The position numbers and the translations under genes were made by a program. This document shows positions 26,108 to 35,658 of a DNA stretch of 64,000 nt, in pieces (position 1 is the stretch's first letter; each line of letters starts with the position of its first letter). The stretch comes from Aquimixticola soesokkakensis (lineage in GTDB: Bacteria; Pseudomonadota; Alphaproteobacteria; Rhodobacterales; Rhodobacteraceae). The notes beneath the pieces are model-generated. The model ran no database searches. It saw only the letters and a list, made by a program, of their open reading frames with translations, and was not told where the DNA came from. Location: the NCBI RefSeq assembly GCF_900172375.1, contig NZ_FWFS01000009.1, forward strand, positions 124,001 through 188,000, written 5' to 3'.

Positions 26108-26278
26108 TATCTTCACAGGGGTGTCATTGCGCTAATCGGTGCGGAACAAAATGTCGTTTGACGCAGTTTTCTTTGTGAAAGGATGCAGGAGAGGCCAAAG
26201 GTTCGTGAGTGAACAAGGCCGCTTTTTGGTCGGGGACTCTTCCCCGCGCATCCGTGAAGACACGAAGAAGGGTGCCGC

Positions 26279-26962
26279 ATGCGACACACGGAAGTTGCCG
26301 ATCTCGACCGCTTTAAAACCGGTGAAATGACCATCCGCCCGGGGCGTCCCTTCATGCATGAAGGCGTGGGGCAGGGCGGTCTGTTTCGCCTGCAGTCGGG
26401 CATGGGGCTGCAATCGGTCAACCTGCCGGACGGGCGCCGACAGGTGACCTGCATGTTGGTGCCTGACGATGTGATCGGGATTGAGGACGGGTTCCTCGAT
26501 ACGGTGTCGCGCACCGCCGAAGCCACCACAGAGCTGCGCCTGAGCGTCTACGACAAGCGTGGATTCCTGACGCATTTGTGCGAAAATCCCAAACGCGCCA
26601 CGACGCTCGTCCGCCTGCTTTCGCTGTCCGAGCGCCGCGCGACGGATCAAATGGTCACCCTGGGCCAGCGCGGGGCGGCAGAGTCGATCTGCTGGGCCGT
26701 GTACCGCTTTTATCGTCGCCTTGATGCGATCTCGATGACGCATCCCTTTGGCGAGGGGGGCGTCAGTTTCCCCTTTCCCTACCGCCAACGTGATCTGGCG
26801 GATGCTTTGGGGCTGTCGCTAGTGCACACCAACAAGACCCTGGCACGGCTGCGCGATCTTGATCTCGTGCATTGGCGCGGGGACCGTATCGAGGTCGCCG
26901 CGGTCACGCGACTGCGCACCCACGCAGGGATTCCCGATCGCGAGGACGATGCCTTCGATTGA
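26279..26962 (+). CDS. Crp/Fnr-family transcriptional regulator
   Basis: A 227-residue protein with an N-terminal cyclic-nucleotide-binding-like beta barrel (residues about 10-110, FKTGEMTIRPGRPFMHEGVGQGG) and a C-terminal Crp-type winged helix (YRQRDLADALGLSLVHTNKTLARLRDL). The conserved cysteines of FNR are absent from the N-terminus, so it is not an oxygen-sensing FnrL. It resembles the small Crp-like regulators common in Rhodobacterales. GAAGGG precedes the ATG. It follows the aldehyde dehydrogenase after 277 bases and may or may not control the cluster. Confidence 0.88.
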   Translation: MRHTEVADLDRFKTGEMTIRPGRPFMHEGVGQGGLFRLQSGMGLQSVNLPDGRRQVTCMLVPDDVIGIEDGFLDTVSRTAEATTELRLSVYDKRGFLTHLCENPKRATTLVRLLSLSERRATDQMVTLGQRGAAESICWAVYRFYRRLDAISMTHPFGEGGVSFPFPYRQRDLADALGLSLVHTNKTLARLRDLDLVHWRGDRIEVAAVTRLRTHAGIPDREDDAFD

Positions 26963-27021
26963 GGCGGCACCGGCCAAAGCCCCCCGTTTCAACCGGGGGA
27001 AATGCGCACCGGACGGCGCTT

Positions 27022-27060
27022 GGCGGTGGGGGAAGAAAAAATCTTCCGCCGCCGTTTTTT
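27022..27060 (+). terminator. Terminator of the Crp/Fnr gene
   Basis: GGAAGA (27031-27036) pairs with TCTTCC (27042-27047), extended by GGCGG on the 5' side and CCGCC on the 3' side, then a run of six T. Confidence 0.75.
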
Positions 27061-27370
27061 AATCTTTCGCATAGGTTTTGCCGTTAGCCTGACACGCAGA
27101 TGGTCGCGAAATCACCGGTTTTGAGGGTGTTTGGGGGCTTAGGGGCGCGGATTTTGCCGATTTTGGTGCCGTTTGTGTCATTTTGACTGCTGTTTAGACG
27201 GCCTTAACCAGAGATAGATAAAATTGAAAATACATGCCCACGTCTTGCAGGGAGTCACGCCGCTTACTAAGACTCATGGAAGGCCCAAACGCGCGCCCTC
27301 GCCCCCAAGGCGGGACAGGGGCAAACTTGGCGCAAACCTTTGAAACGTACAGCTTGAGGCGGCACACGAT
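27061..27370. other. Non-coding leader region of clpP
   Basis: About 310 bases precede clpP. A TTGACT hexamer occurs near 27183 and an AT-rich stretch at 27210-27232, so a promoter here is likely. I could not identify a clear heat-shock sigma-32 promoter. Confidence 0.45.
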
Positions 27371-27997
27371 ATGAAAGACCCGATGGACACCTATATGAAC
27401 ACCCTTGTGCCGATGGTGGTCGAACAGACCAGCCGTGGCGAGCGGGCGTTCGACATTTTCTCGCGGCTCCTCAAAGAGCGGATCATTTTCCTGAACGGCC
27501 CCGTGCACGATGGCATGTCCTCGCTGATCTGCGCGCAGCTTTTGTTCCTTGAGGCGGAAAACCCCTCCAAGGAAATTTCCATGTACATCAACTCGCCCGG
27601 CGGTGTCGTGACCAGTGGCCTGTCGATCTACGACACGATGCAATACATCCGTCCTAAAGTGTCGACGCTGGTGATGGGGCAGGCGGCCTCGATGGGCTCC
27701 TTGCTGCTGACCGCAGGTGAAAAAGGCATGCGCTTCTCGCTGCCCAACTCGCGCGTCATGGTCCACCAGCCCTCCGGCGGCTATCAGGGGCAGGCAACCG
27801 ACATCATGATCCACGCGCAAGAGACCCAAAAGCTCAAGGACCGCTTGAACCAGATCTACGAAAAACACACCGGCCGCCCGCTTGAGGAAATCGTGAACGC
27901 CTTGGAACGTGACAACTTCATGTCGCCCCAGGATGCAAAAGACTTCGGTCTGATCGACGAAATCGTCGAACAGCGCGCCGTCCCCGACGCCGGTTAA
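27371..27997 (+). CDS. clpP: ATP-dependent Clp protease proteolytic subunit
   Basis: A 208-residue ClpP with catalytic Ser107 (GQAASMGS), His132 (VMVHQPSGG) and Asp181. Fourteen subunits form the barrel that degrades proteins unfolded by ClpX or ClpA. Length and motifs are normal for the family. GAGGCGGCACACG precedes the ATG. A strong hairpin terminator separates it from clpX 275 bases downstream, so the two are probably partly independent transcription units. Confidence 0.98.
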   Translation: MKDPMDTYMNTLVPMVVEQTSRGERAFDIFSRLLKERIIFLNGPVHDGMSSLICAQLLFLEAENPSKEISMYINSPGGVVTSGLSIYDTMQYIRPKVSTLVMGQAASMGSLLLTAGEKGMRFSLPNSRVMVHQPSGGYQGQATDIMIHAQETQKLKDRLNQIYEKHTGRPLEEIVNALERDNFMSPQDAKDFGLIDEIVEQRAVPDAG

Positions 27998-28016
27998 GGC
28001 AGGGGAAAAACAACCC

Positions 28017-28056
28017 GCCACCGCCCGCCCCGACGCAAGCGGGCGGTGGCAATTTT
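28017..28056 (+). terminator. Terminator of clpP
   Basis: A perfect 12-bp GC-rich stem (28017-28028 with 28039-28050) with a 10-nt loop is followed by AATTTT. Confidence 0.8.
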
Positions 28057-28272
28057 GGCGTTGTACCTGCTGGGGGGCTGTCCTACAGTTTGGCGCATGG
28101 CCAGTTAGGGCGCTGGTGCCTTGCAGCGTGCCGGCCTGCTGATTGCTCCGATCCGGGGGCGGTCGTGCAGGGAAGGCAATGCGGGGAGGATGCCGCTTTT
28201 GCGGCCCTTAGGTGACGAAGCGCGGCAGGACCGCCGCGCGCAATATGCGGAGCAACGCTCCAGGGGAAGACG

Positions 28273-29538
28273 ATGGCGAACTCATCAAGTGGCGATAGCA
28301 AAAACACGCTTTACTGCTCTTTCTGCGGTAAAAGTCAGCATGAGGTCCGCAAGCTGATCGCCGGGCCGACCGTATTCATCTGTGATGAATGCGTCGAACT
28401 CTGCATGGATATCATCCGCGAGGAGACCAAGACAAACGGTCTCAAGGCCGCCGAAGGTGTGCCGACCCCGCTCGATATCTGCAAGGTCCTCGACGACTAT
28501 GTGATCGGTCAGGCGAAAGCCAAACGCGTGCTCTCGGTTGCGGTTCACAACCACTACAAACGGCTCAATCACGCCCAGAAATCGGGCGGTGATATCGAAC
28601 TGGCGAAATCCAACATTCTGCTGATCGGCCCGACCGGTTGCGGCAAGACCCTGCTCGCGCAGACCCTTGCGCGCATTCTTGACGTGCCCTTCACCATGGC
28701 GGACGCGACCACACTCACTGAAGCGGGCTATGTGGGGGAGGATGTCGAAAACATCATCCTCAAACTGCTGCAAGCCTCGGAATATAACGTGGAACGTGCG
28801 CAGCGCGGCATCGTCTATATCGACGAAGTCGACAAGATTACCCGCAAATCCGACAACCCTTCGATCACCCGCGACGTGTCGGGGGAAGGTGTCCAGCAAG
28901 CCCTGCTCAAAATCATGGAGGGCACCGTGGCCTCCGTGCCGCCCCAGGGCGGGCGCAAGCATCCCCAACAGGAATTCCTGCAAGTCGACACCACCAACAT
29001 CCTGTTCATCTGCGGCGGTGCCTTTGCGGGCCTCGACCGGATTATCGCACAGCGCAACAAAGGCTCGGCCATGGGCTTTGGCGCGGATGTGAAAGACAAC
29101 GAACAGCAGGGCGTGGGCGAATTGTTCCAACAGCTCGAACCCGAAGATCTGCTGAAATTCGGCCTTATCCCCGAATTTGTCGGGCGTTTGCCGGTGCTCG
29201 CAACGCTGGAAGACCTCGATGAGGACGCGCTTGTCACCATCCTGACCCAGCCCAAAAACGCGCTGGTCAAACAATACCAACGCCTGTTCGAGCTTGAACA
29301 AACCCAGTTGACCTTCACCGAGGATGCGCTGACCTCGATTGCCAAACGTGCAATCGAACGTAAAACTGGTGCGCGCGGCCTGCGCTCGATCCTTGAGGAT
29401 ATCCTGCTCGACACGATGTTCGAATTGCCCGGTCAGGACACGGTTGTCGAAGTCGTTGTGAACGACGAGGCGGTGACCGCCGCGGCCAAGCCGCTGATGA
29501 TCTACGCTGACGACAAGGAAGAAGCGACAGCAGGCTGA
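28273..29538 (+). CDS. clpX: ATP-dependent Clp protease ATP-binding subunit ClpX
   Basis: A 421-residue AAA+ unfoldase. The N-terminal zinc-binding domain has Cys15, Cys18, Cys37 and Cys40. Walker A is GPTGCGKT with Lys125, and Walker B is [10 protein letters not shown]. The IGF loop that docks on ClpP is seen as MGFGADV. C-terminal sensor-2 motif [10 protein letters not shown] is present. It unfolds tagged substrates and passes them to ClpP. GGGGAAGACG precedes the ATG. A 28-bp palindromic terminator follows. Confidence 0.98.
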   Translation: MANSSSGDSKNTLYCSFCGKSQHEVRKLIAGPTVFICDECVELCMDIIREETKTNGLKAAEGVPTPLDICKVLDDYVIGQAKAKRVLSVAVHNHYKRLNHAQKSGGDIELAKSNILLIGPTGCGKTLLAQTLARILDVPFTMADATTLTEAGYVGEDVENIILKLLQASEYNVERAQRGIVYIDEVDKITRKSDNPSITRDVSGEGVQQALLKIMEGTVASVPPQGGRKHPQQEFLQVDTTNILFICGGAFAGLDRIIAQRNKGSAMGFGADVKDNEQQGVGELFQQLEPEDLLKFGLIPEFVGRLPVLATLEDLDEDALVTILTQPKNALVKQYQRLFELEQTQLTFTEDALTSIAKRAIERKTGARGLRSILEDILLDTMFELPGQDTVVEVVVNDEAVTAAAKPLMIYADDKEEATAG

Positions 29539-29548
29539 ACACAGTGAT

Positions 29549-29580
29549 AAAGATGCGCCCCGCGGGGCGCATCTTTTCTT
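29549..29580 (+). terminator. Terminator of clpX
   Basis: Bases 29549-29576 form a perfect 28-bp palindrome (AAAGATGCGCCCCG and its complement), running into a T-rich tract. Confidence 0.85.
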
Positions 29581-29609
29581 TCAAAAGGGGCAAAGCGCCT
29601 GCGCTCTGG

Positions 29610-29631
29610 CTTCTTTCGGACCCAAATACCC
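29610..29631 (+). repeat. Interspersed 22-bp repeat, copy 1 (diverged)
   Basis: CTTCTTTCGGA, then CCC in place of TAA, then AAATACCC. It is one of four related intergenic copies in the window (others at 36921, 54791 and 59703). Confidence 0.7.
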
Positions 29632-29763
29632 GATCAGGCCGCTCACAGGTCGGCGCGGTGGCAAGGTCGAAAACCCGCTCGTCACGCGCCTTGTTCACGC
29701 ATCCCTCTGGACCTTGGCGCGGCTTTGGGTCATACGGGAAACGACGACATTCGGAGGCACTCG

Positions 29764-30147
29764 ATGAGCATTCTCAACACGGTTTTGCGCGCCTTGACCT
29801 GGTACAACGGTCAAAGCATCGGCACCCAGCTATTCACCGCACGCAACGGCGTCAAAGTCGGTGAAGATGTAGAGGGCAACGTGTTCTACACCTCCAAGGA
29901 TGGCAAGAAGCGCTGGGTGATTTACAACGGCGAAAGCGAAGCAACCCGCGTCTCGCCCGATTGGCACGGCTGGCTGCATCACACCTTTGATGACGCGCCC
30001 GCCACGACGCCACTTGTGCATAAAACATGGGAAAAGCCCCACCACGAGAACCTGACCGGCACGCCGCTTGCCTATGCGCCCGCGGGGTCGATCCGGCGCG
30101 ATCAACCCGCGCCGCGCGCCGATTACGAAGCCTGGCAGCCCGAGTAA
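29764..30147 (+). CDS. NADH:ubiquinone oxidoreductase 17.2 kDa subunit homolog (NDUFA12)
   Basis: A 127-residue protein of the NDUFA12 family, an accessory subunit of complex I kept in alphaproteobacteria and mitochondria. Recognisable features are [38 protein letters not shown] split across residues 30-55, [13 protein letters not shown] and the Pro-rich C-terminal part ending YEAWQPE. GGAGG precedes the ATG at 29764; an upstream in-frame extension lacks a ribosome site. It heads a row with mlaD and the DUF2155 gene, a standard Rhodobacterales arrangement. Confidence 0.93.
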   Translation: MSILNTVLRALTWYNGQSIGTQLFTARNGVKVGEDVEGNVFYTSKDGKKRWVIYNGESEATRVSPDWHGWLHHTFDDAPATTPLVHKTWEKPHHENLTGTPLAYAPAGSIRRDQPAPRADYEAWQPE

Positions 30148-30205
30148 ACACCGCAAGCGTAGAGGCCGCAGTCAGGGGACACTGGCCCGGCAAAAGGGGT
30201 GTTCC

Positions 30206-30655
30206 ATGTCCGAAAATACCACTGAAGTCATTGTCGGCACGGGTGTTTTGCTGCTGGCGGCCGGGTTTTTGGCCTATGCGGGGCAGATCGGTGGATGGCG
30301 GGGTCCGGGCGGTGACAGCTACACCATCACCGCCTCGTTTCGCTCTGCGGATGGCGTGTCTGTCGGCTCGGATGTGCGCATCGCCGGAGTGCGGGTAGGC
30401 ACCGTCAGCGATCTCACGCTTGATCCTGCCACGTTTCGCGCGCAAACGACGCTGACGCTGGACCGCGCGGTTGTCCTTGCGGATGATACGGCGGCGATTA
30501 TTGCCTCCGAAGGGCTGTTGGGTGGAAATTTTGTCGAATTGCTGCCAGGCGGCGGGGTCTTCGACCTCGAAGCGGGCGCTGAAATCGTTGATACCCAAGG
30601 GGCTGTCAGCTTGATGAATCTGCTGCTCAAATATGTCACGGGAACGGGCCAATGA
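30206..30655 (+). CDS. mlaD: MlaD, phospholipid-trafficking MCE protein
   Basis: A 149-residue MCE-domain protein with one N-terminal membrane helix (EVIVGTGVLLLAAGFLAYA) and the MCE core (YTITASFRSADGVSVGSDVRIAGVRVG, shortened here to residues 37-65). MlaD hexamers in the periplasm carry phospholipids between the outer membrane and the MlaFEDB complex. AAGGGG precedes the ATG at 30206. The other mla genes are not adjacent. Its TGA overlaps the ATG of the DUF2155 gene by four bases. Confidence 0.93.
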   Translation: MSENTTEVIVGTGVLLLAAGFLAYAGQIGGWRGPGGDSYTITASFRSADGVSVGSDVRIAGVRVGTVSDLTLDPATFRAQTTLTLDRAVVLADDTAAIIASEGLLGGNFVELLPGGGVFDLEAGAEIVDTQGAVSLMNLLLKYVTGTGQ

Positions 30656-31185
30656 GATTTGTGAACCCCCTTTGCGCCCTCGGGCTTGCCTGTGTGCTGA
30701 GCACCGCCGCGCAGGCGCAGGACACGGGCACCCTCGCGCCGTTCAACGGCAACCCCGGCGGCTTTGACACGTCGGTCGGCAGTCTGGAAGATACCGAAGG
30801 CGCGCTGACGCTTGAGGAATTACAGCGTCTGCCCCAGGGGGGCGCGATGAGCGACCTTGAAGGCATCACGACCGAGACCCAAGACAAAGTTGCCCGGGCC
30901 GCTGGGGCGCGTCTTCGGGCGCTCGACAAGCTGACCGGACGGGTCAGCGACCTCGATGTCAGCGCGGGGGGTACCGTGGATTTCGGGCGGCTCGCCGTCA
31001 CGCTCGATCAGTGCCGCTATCCCGAAGGCAACCCCGCGGGCAACGCCTACGCCTATCTGCACATCGAAGCACAGGGCATGGAGACAGCGGCTTTTGACGG
31101 CTGGATGATCGCCTCGGCGCCCGCGCTGAACGCGATGGATCACCCGCGGTACGACGTCTGGGTTCTGAGCTGCAAAACCTCGTAA
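30652..31185 (+). CDS. DUF2155 domain protein, secreted
   Basis: A 177-residue protein with a signal peptide (MRFVNPLCALGLACVLSTAAQA-QD) and a C-terminal DUF2155 domain (LDKLTGRVSDLDVSAGGTV, LDQCRYP, FDGWMIASAPALNAMDHPRYDVWVLSC). The two cysteines in LDQCRYP and VLSC may form a disulfide. The family is alphaproteobacterial, periplasmic and of unknown function, and it usually sits beside mlaD as here. Its last 46 bases overlap the convergent aat gene. Confidence 0.9.
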   Translation: MRFVNPLCALGLACVLSTAAQAQDTGTLAPFNGNPGGFDTSVGSLEDTEGALTLEELQRLPQGGAMSDLEGITTETQDKVARAAGARLRALDKLTGRVSDLDVSAGGTVDFGRLAVTLDQCRYPEGNPAGNAYAYLHIEAQGMETAAFDGWMIASAPALNAMDHPRYDVWVLSCKTS

Positions 31186-31805
31186 AGTGACGGGGGCCTT
31201 GGCGCGAAATCCGCTGTAACGCCAAGTGCTACGCCAAGCTGTTTGCGATAGGTGGCCCGGCTTATTTCGATGGCGCCGAGCGACGCAAGATGGGGTGTCA
31301 GGAACTGCGTGTCAAACAGCGTAAATCCCCCCGCGCGCAGATGGGCGACCGTATAGGCGAGCGCGACTTTCGAGGCATCGGTTTCGCGCGAGAACATGCT
31401 TTCGCCAAACCAGGCGCCTTGCAGGGCGACGCCGTAAGTCCCGCCCACCAAACGGTTTTCACGCCAGACTTCGATGGAATGCGCATAGCCCATCTCGTGC
31501 AGCGCGCTGTAGAGCTCAAAGATTTCCGCATTGATCCAGGTTTGCGCACGATCCGCGCAGCCGCGCAGGGTTGCTGCAAAGTCATGGTTGATCCGGATGT
31601 CAAAGCGCTGTGATTTCAAGGTCTTGGCAAGGCTGCGCGAGATATGGAACCTGTCGAGATCGAACACCCCGCGCTGGCGGGGATCAACCCAGAAGATTTC
31701 GGATTCCTCTTCGCTTTCGGCCATGGGAAACACGCCGCTGGCATAGGCATTCAGCAGCAGCTCGGGGGTAATGGCGGGCAAAAGCGCAGGTGTGATCGGG
31801 TCCAT
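31140..31805 (-). CDS. aat: Leucyl/phenylalanyl-tRNA--protein transferase
   Basis: A 221-residue Aat protein with LLNAYASGVFPMAES, IFWVDPRQRGV, FHISRSLAKTL, AHSIEVWRENRLVGGTYGV and GESMFSRETDASKVAL. It adds Leu or Phe from tRNA to N-terminal Arg or Lys, marking proteins for ClpAP through the N-end rule. The start is the ATG at 31805. A further upstream TTG frame begins inside the accC terminator hairpin and is rejected. The C-terminus overlaps the DUF2155 gene by 46 bases in convergent orientation. Confidence 0.95.
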   Translation of the reverse strand: MDPITPALLPAITPELLLNAYASGVFPMAESEEESEIFWVDPRQRGVFDLDRFHISRSLAKTLKSQRFDIRINHDFAATLRGCADRAQTWINAEIFELYSALHEMGYAHSIEVWRENRLVGGTYGVALQGAWFGESMFSRETDASKVALAYTVAHLRAGGFTLFDTQFLTPHLASLGAIEISRATYRKQLGVALGVTADFAPRPPSLYEVLQLRTQTSYRG

Positions 31806-31821
31806 AGCTTCAGGGGTACGC

Positions 31822-31856
31822 AAAGAAAAAGACCGCTGCAAGAGGGCAGCGGTCTT
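31822..31856 (-). terminator. Terminator of accBC
   Basis: On the minus strand an 11-bp stem (31856-31846 with 31839-31829) and 6-nt loop is followed by a T-rich run, 24 bases after the accC stop. Confidence 0.85.
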
Positions 31857-31879
31857 GTCGGTCGTGATAGGGGCTTGCG

Positions 31880-33226
31880 TCAGGCGAAAGTGCGTTCAAG
31901 CCATTTTTCCAGCCAGTGGATGTTGTAATCCCCGCTCTGGATGTCTTTTTCGCCCAGCAGCGCGTGATGCAGCGGGATTGTCGTGTCGATCCCGTCGATG
32001 ATCAACTCGCCAAGCGCACGGTTGAGCCGTGCGAGCGCCTCGTCGCGGTCGCGCCCGTGCACGATCAGCTTGCCGATCAGGCTGTCGTAATAGGGCGGGA
32101 TCGAATAGCCGGCATAAAGCGCGCTATCCATCCGCACGCCGAGACCGCCGGGCGCGTGATACTGCGTGATCTTACCCGGGCAGGGCGAGAAATTGGGCAG
32201 TTTTTCCGCGTTGATCCGCACCTCGATGGCGTGACCGTTGATCACCAGATCCTCTTGGGTGAAGGACAGGCCAAGGCCAGCCGCCACACGGATCTGTTCG
32301 CGCACAAGGTCCTGGCCGAAAATGGCTTCCGTCACGGGGTGTTCGACCTGCAGGCGGGTGTTCATTTCGATGAAATAGAACTCGCCGTCCTCATAGAGGA
32401 ATTCGATCGTGCCCGCGCCGGAATAGCCCATTTTGGCAATGGCATTGGCGCAAATGTCGCCGATACGCTTGCGTTCCTGCGGGCTAATCGCGGGGCCGGG
32501 GGCCTCTTCGAAGACCTTCTGGTGACGCCGCTGCAGCGAACAGTCGCGTTCGCCCAGATGGACGCCGCCGCCTTTGCCATCGCCAAAGACCTGCACTTCT
32601 ATGTGGCGGGGCCGCTGGAGATATTTCTCCATATAGACCTCGTCGTTGCCGAAAGCGGATTTGGCTTCCGAGCGCGCGGTGCGAAAAGCCGTTTCCAGCT
32701 CTTTGGCATTCTGGGCGACTTTCATGCCGCGCCCGCCACCACCGGCGGTGGCTTTGATGATGACCGGATAGCCCATTTCTTCGGCCGCTTTCTGGGCGGA
32801 TTCGAAATCGGGCACGCCGCCAGCCGATCCGGGCACACAAGGGATTCCCAGCGCTTCGGCGGTCAGTTTGGCGGTGATTTTATCGCCCATCTGGCGGATG
32901 TGCTCGGCGGAGGGGCCGATAAAGGTCAGCCCGTGGTCTTCGATGATCTGCACGAAGGCCGCGTTTTCCGAGAGGAACCCGTAGCCCGGATGGATCGCCT
33001 GCGCGCCGGTGATTTCACAGGCCGCGATGATCGCGGGAAAGGACAGATAGGACTGCGCCGAGGACGCAGGCCCGATGCACACAGCTTCATCGGCCATGCG
33101 CACATGCATCGCATCGGCATCGGCGGTGGAATGGACCGCAACCGACTGGATGCCCATTTCGCGACAGGCGCGGATGACGCGCAACGCGATTTCGCCACGG
33201 TTGGCGATCAGGATCTTGTCGAACAT
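31880..33226 (-). CDS. accC: Acetyl-CoA carboxylase, biotin carboxylase subunit
   Basis: A 448-residue biotin carboxylase: [19 protein letters not shown] at the start, ATP-grasp loop [18 protein letters not shown], catalytic region [28 protein letters not shown]. It carboxylates the biotin on AccB in the first step of fatty acid synthesis. The ATG at 33226 has GAGG seven bases upstream. It lies eight bases after accB, and the two form an operon ending in the hairpin at 31822. Confidence 0.97.
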   Translation of the reverse strand: MFDKILIANRGEIALRVIRACREMGIQSVAVHSTADADAMHVRMADEAVCIGPASSAQSYLSFPAIIAACEITGAQAIHPGYGFLSENAAFVQIIEDHGLTFIGPSAEHIRQMGDKITAKLTAEALGIPCVPGSAGGVPDFESAQKAAEEMGYPVIIKATAGGGGRGMKVAQNAKELETAFRTARSEAKSAFGNDEVYMEKYLQRPRHIEVQVFGDGKGGGVHLGERDCSLQRRHQKVFEEAPGPAISPQERKRIGDICANAIAKMGYSGAGTIEFLYEDGEFYFIEMNTRLQVEHPVTEAIFGQDLVREQIRVAAGLGLSFTQEDLVINGHAIEVRINAEKLPNFSPCPGKITQYHAPGGLGVRMDSALYAGYSIPPYYDSLIGKLIVHGRDRDEALARLNRALGELIIDGIDTTIPLHHALLGEKDIQSGDYNIHWLEKWLERTFA

Positions 33227-33234
33227 TGCGGGCC

Positions 33235-33729
33235 TCACTCGATCACGACGAGCGGAGCGCCGAATTCCACAGGGGTGCCATCATCCACGAGGATGCGCTT
33301 GACCGTGCCGGAGGTGGGGGAGGGAATCTGGTTCATCGTTTTCATCGCCTCGATGATCAGCAGGGTCTGGCCCTTGGTCACCGTATCGCCGATTTTGATG
33401 AAGGCGGCTGCGCCGGGTTCTGCCGCAAGATAGGCCGTGCCAACCATGGGCGAGGTCACCGCATTGGGGTCTTCGGCGGGATCTGCGGGCGCGGCGGCTG
33501 CGAGCGGAGCAGCAGGGGCGGCTGCAGGGGCCGCCTGTGCCGGCGCGGGGGCTGCGGCGTAGTGAACGGGGGCGGCGGCTTGCGGCTGCAAGCGGCTGAC
33601 GCGCACGTTGAGGCTGTCGTCTTCGCCGTATTCGCGCATGACCTCGAGTTCGGTCAGATCGTTGGCTTTAAGCAATTCTGCAAGCGCCTGAATGAAGGCG
33701 ACGTCGGATTCGTTGTTCTGTTTTGACAT
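33235..33729 (-). CDS. accB: Acetyl-CoA carboxylase biotin carboxyl carrier protein
   Basis: A 164-residue AccB. An N-terminal helical segment (residues 5-35) is followed by an Ala/Pro-rich linker (48-83), then the biotinyl domain with Lys130 in EAMKTM as the biotin site. It shuttles CO2 from AccC to the carboxyltransferase AccAD. GAGGACCCTT precedes the ATG. The long Ala/Pro linker is normal for the family. Confidence 0.97.
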   Translation of the reverse strand: MSKQNNESDVAFIQALAELLKANDLTELEVMREYGEDDSLNVRVSRLQPQAAAPVHYAAAPAPAQAAPAAAPAAPLAAAAPADPAEDPNAVTSPMVGTAYLAAEPGAAAFIKIGDTVTKGQTLLIIEAMKTMNQIPSPTSGTVKRILVDDGTPVEFGAPLVVIE

Positions 33730-33901
33730 AAGGGTCCTCGACCGTTCCTGCCGCCCGTCTATGCGGGCTATTTTTTCTGGCTGACCTGCTTATAGGGCAG
33801 GCTTGAGGCCATGAAAACCCGCCAAGTGACCTTGGAACTGGCGTGAACGGGCAGGGAGCGGCGGATTCTGTCGCCGATGTGATTGGATGTGAAATATTGT
33901 T

Positions 33902-34669
33902 TTAGCCGTCCTGCGGTGCGGCCTGTTGCTGCGAGGCCTGCGGCACTTGCGCGGGCATAGCGGGGGCGGTGCTGGTAGGGGCAGGGGCGTCCACGGGTGC
34001 CGTCTCGCCTTGTGCGCGGGGGGGCTGTGTGGTCCCCGACGCAGTTGGCGTCGTGAGCCCTGTCGTGGTTGCCGACTGGGCGGCGGTCGCGCTGGCCTGC
34101 AGCCTGCTGGCTTCCCTGTCCAGAGCCTGCGCCTCGGCTGTGGCTTTGGCCGCGTCCTTGGTGGCAATGGCGGCGCTGTCGGCCTGGATTGCACGTTCGG
34201 ATTCGATGCGCGCCAGAACGTTGCGCAGGTCGCTTTCCACCTCGAGGATCGAGGCCTGAAAGGCCGGTGTCGGGCCTGTTAACATGTCGGGATCGAAGCG
34301 TTCTGGGGGCGCGATGGCCTTGGCCATGGTGGACAGCGTGGCCGTTTCACCGTCAAGGCCGACAGTGCCACCGCGCGGCGTCAGGGCGCGCGGCGTCTGG
34401 CCAAGCGGCGTCTGGCCAAGCGGCGTGAGCGCGGTGCTATTTGTCGTCGCGCTGCCTGCGCGCAGCGTGTGTTTGGCCGCGACGCGCTGGCCGGTCAGAT
34501 CACTGCCGTTGTGTTGACCGCCGCTTTCCCCGTGGCGCGCGGAGGTGCCGGCACCGCCGCTGCCCTGTGCGCCGCTGACGGCTGCGATGGCAAGTTTGGC
34601 CGCCTCTACAGGCTGGCGGAAGCTATTCGTTGTTTGACCAAGTGCAGACTGACTGAGTACGTCCAACAT
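33902..34669 (-). CDS. Low-complexity hypothetical protein
   Basis: A 255-residue protein I do not recognise. It has no signal peptide or membrane helix. Residues 80-100 contain a short Pro/Leu/Gln/Thr repeat (TPLGQ TPLGQ TPRAL), residues 115-195 look helical and charged (SILEVESDLRNVLARIESERA, AEAQALDREASRLQA), and the last 60 residues are Ala/Pro/Thr/Gln-rich. The AAGGAG seven bases before the ATG is a strong ribosome site, which is the main evidence that the frame is real. It stands alone between accB and rutR. Its composition recalls structural or flagellar-hook-associated proteins, but that is a guess. Confidence 0.65.
   Translation of the reverse strand: MLDVLSQSALGQTTNSFRQPVEAAKLAIAAVSGAQGSGGAGTSARHGESGGQHNGSDLTGQRVAAKHTLRAGSATTNSTALTPLGQTPLGQTPRALTPRGGTVGLDGETATLSTMAKAIAPPERFDPDMLTGPTPAFQASILEVESDLRNVLARIESERAIQADSAAIATKDAAKATAEAQALDREASRLQASATAAQSATTTGLTTPTASGTTQPPRAQGETAPVDAPAPTSTAPAMPAQVPQASQQQAAPQDG
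34391..34420. repeat. 15-bp perfect tandem repeat inside the low-complexity gene
   Basis: CGGCGTCTGGCCAAG occurs twice in a row, followed by CGGCGT of a third copy. It encodes the repeated LGQTP units and is a likely slippage site that stays in frame. Confidence 0.85.
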
Positions 34670-34763
34670 CGCCTTGCTCCTTTCCCCAAAGGAGCCCCCA
34701 CGTTCATCCTAACGAGTATAGGGTAAAGACTGTCTTAAGAGAGAGGGGCAATCGAAAGCGTGG

Positions 34764-35399
34764 TTAATGCGCGGCGGAGGCGATCTGCGGGCGCAGCATG
34801 GCGCGATACATATGGTTGAGGAATGTTGCGGCCTCTTCAAAACGCGCGGTGCCTTTGTCGGGCAGAATTCCTTGGATCTGGGCGTCGAAATCGGCGTAAT
34901 GCTGGGTGGTGGCCCAGATGGAAAAGATCAGATGATAGGGGTCAACGGGGGCCAATTTTCCTTGTGAAATCCAAGCGGTAATGACTTTTGCCTTTTCATC
35001 GACAAGGGTTTTCAGCTCGCCTTCGATCTGGTCCATGATATTGGGCGCGCCCTGCACGATTTCATTGGCAAACAGGCGGCTTTCGCGGGGAAATTCGCGC
35101 GCCATTTCCAGTTTGCGCAGCACATAGGCCAGAATTTCCTCGATGGGGTCGCCTTGGGCATCCATCTCGCGCAGCGGATCGAGCCAGGTTGTCATCAGCT
35201 CGGCAATCAGCGCGCGGTGAATGGCGACTTTGGAGGGGAAATAATACAACAGATTCGGCTTGGAGAGGCCTGCCTCGCTGGCGATCTGGTCCAATGTCGC
35301 CCCGCGAAACCCGTTTTGTGAAAAGACACCCAAGGCAGCATCCATGATGGTCTGGATATTCTTTTTCTGAATCCGCGTGCGGGGAGTGGGCAGGGGCAT
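34764..35399 (-). CDS. rutR: RutR, TetR-family pyrimidine regulator
   Basis: A 211-residue TetR-family repressor matching RutR: helix-turn-helix ATLDQIASEAGLSKPNLLYYFPSK, then ESRLFANEIVQGAPNIMDQ, LKTLVDEKAKVITAWISQGKLAPVDPYHLIFSIWATTQHYADF (quoted here in pieces over residues 105-170). In Escherichia coli RutR binds uracil or thymine, which releases it from DNA. The gene is divergent from the ureidopropionase-like gene, with a canonical RutR box (35563-35576) between them, so it probably represses that operon and perhaps itself. Confidence 0.93.
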   Translation of the reverse strand: MPLPTPRTRIQKKNIQTIMDAALGVFSQNGFRGATLDQIASEAGLSKPNLLYYFPSKVAIHRALIAELMTTWLDPLREMDAQGDPIEEILAYVLRKLEMAREFPRESRLFANEIVQGAPNIMDQIEGELKTLVDEKAKVITAWISQGKLAPVDPYHLIFSIWATTQHYADFDAQIQGILPDKGTARFEEAATFLNHMYRAMLRPQIASAAH

Positions 35400-35562
35400 T
35401 TGTCTGTGTCGTCCTTAAGGATTGGGCGTTTTCCCCTATGATTGCCTAAAAATGCGTCGCATCAACAGGGGAAGCGTCAAAAAATGCTGAAAAACCGGCT
35501 TTGCCAAGAATTGAGGCAGTTCCCCCTTGTTGACCTGAGATGATTGCTTGTTAGCGTGTTCC

Positions 35563-35576
35563 TGACCAATTGGTCA
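35563..35576. promoter_or_regulatory. RutR operator
   Basis: TGACCAATTGGTCA is a perfect 14-bp palindrome matching the known RutR site TGACCA-NN-TGGTCA. It lies in the divergent gap between rutR and the hydrolase gene at 35659, where RutR would block transcription until uracil or thymine is present. Confidence 0.9.
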
Positions 35577-35658
35577 AACCTGAGCGCCGCTTTGCGCGGA
35601 GCGCTTGGGGGCGATGCGCAAGACGGCAGGGGATGCCGCGATACAAAAAGGACAGGCT

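Noticed and set aside
31806-31841. Upstream TTG start for aat
   Set aside because: The extension is encoded by the 3' arm and T-run of the accBC terminator; the ATG at 31805 matches the expected N-terminus.
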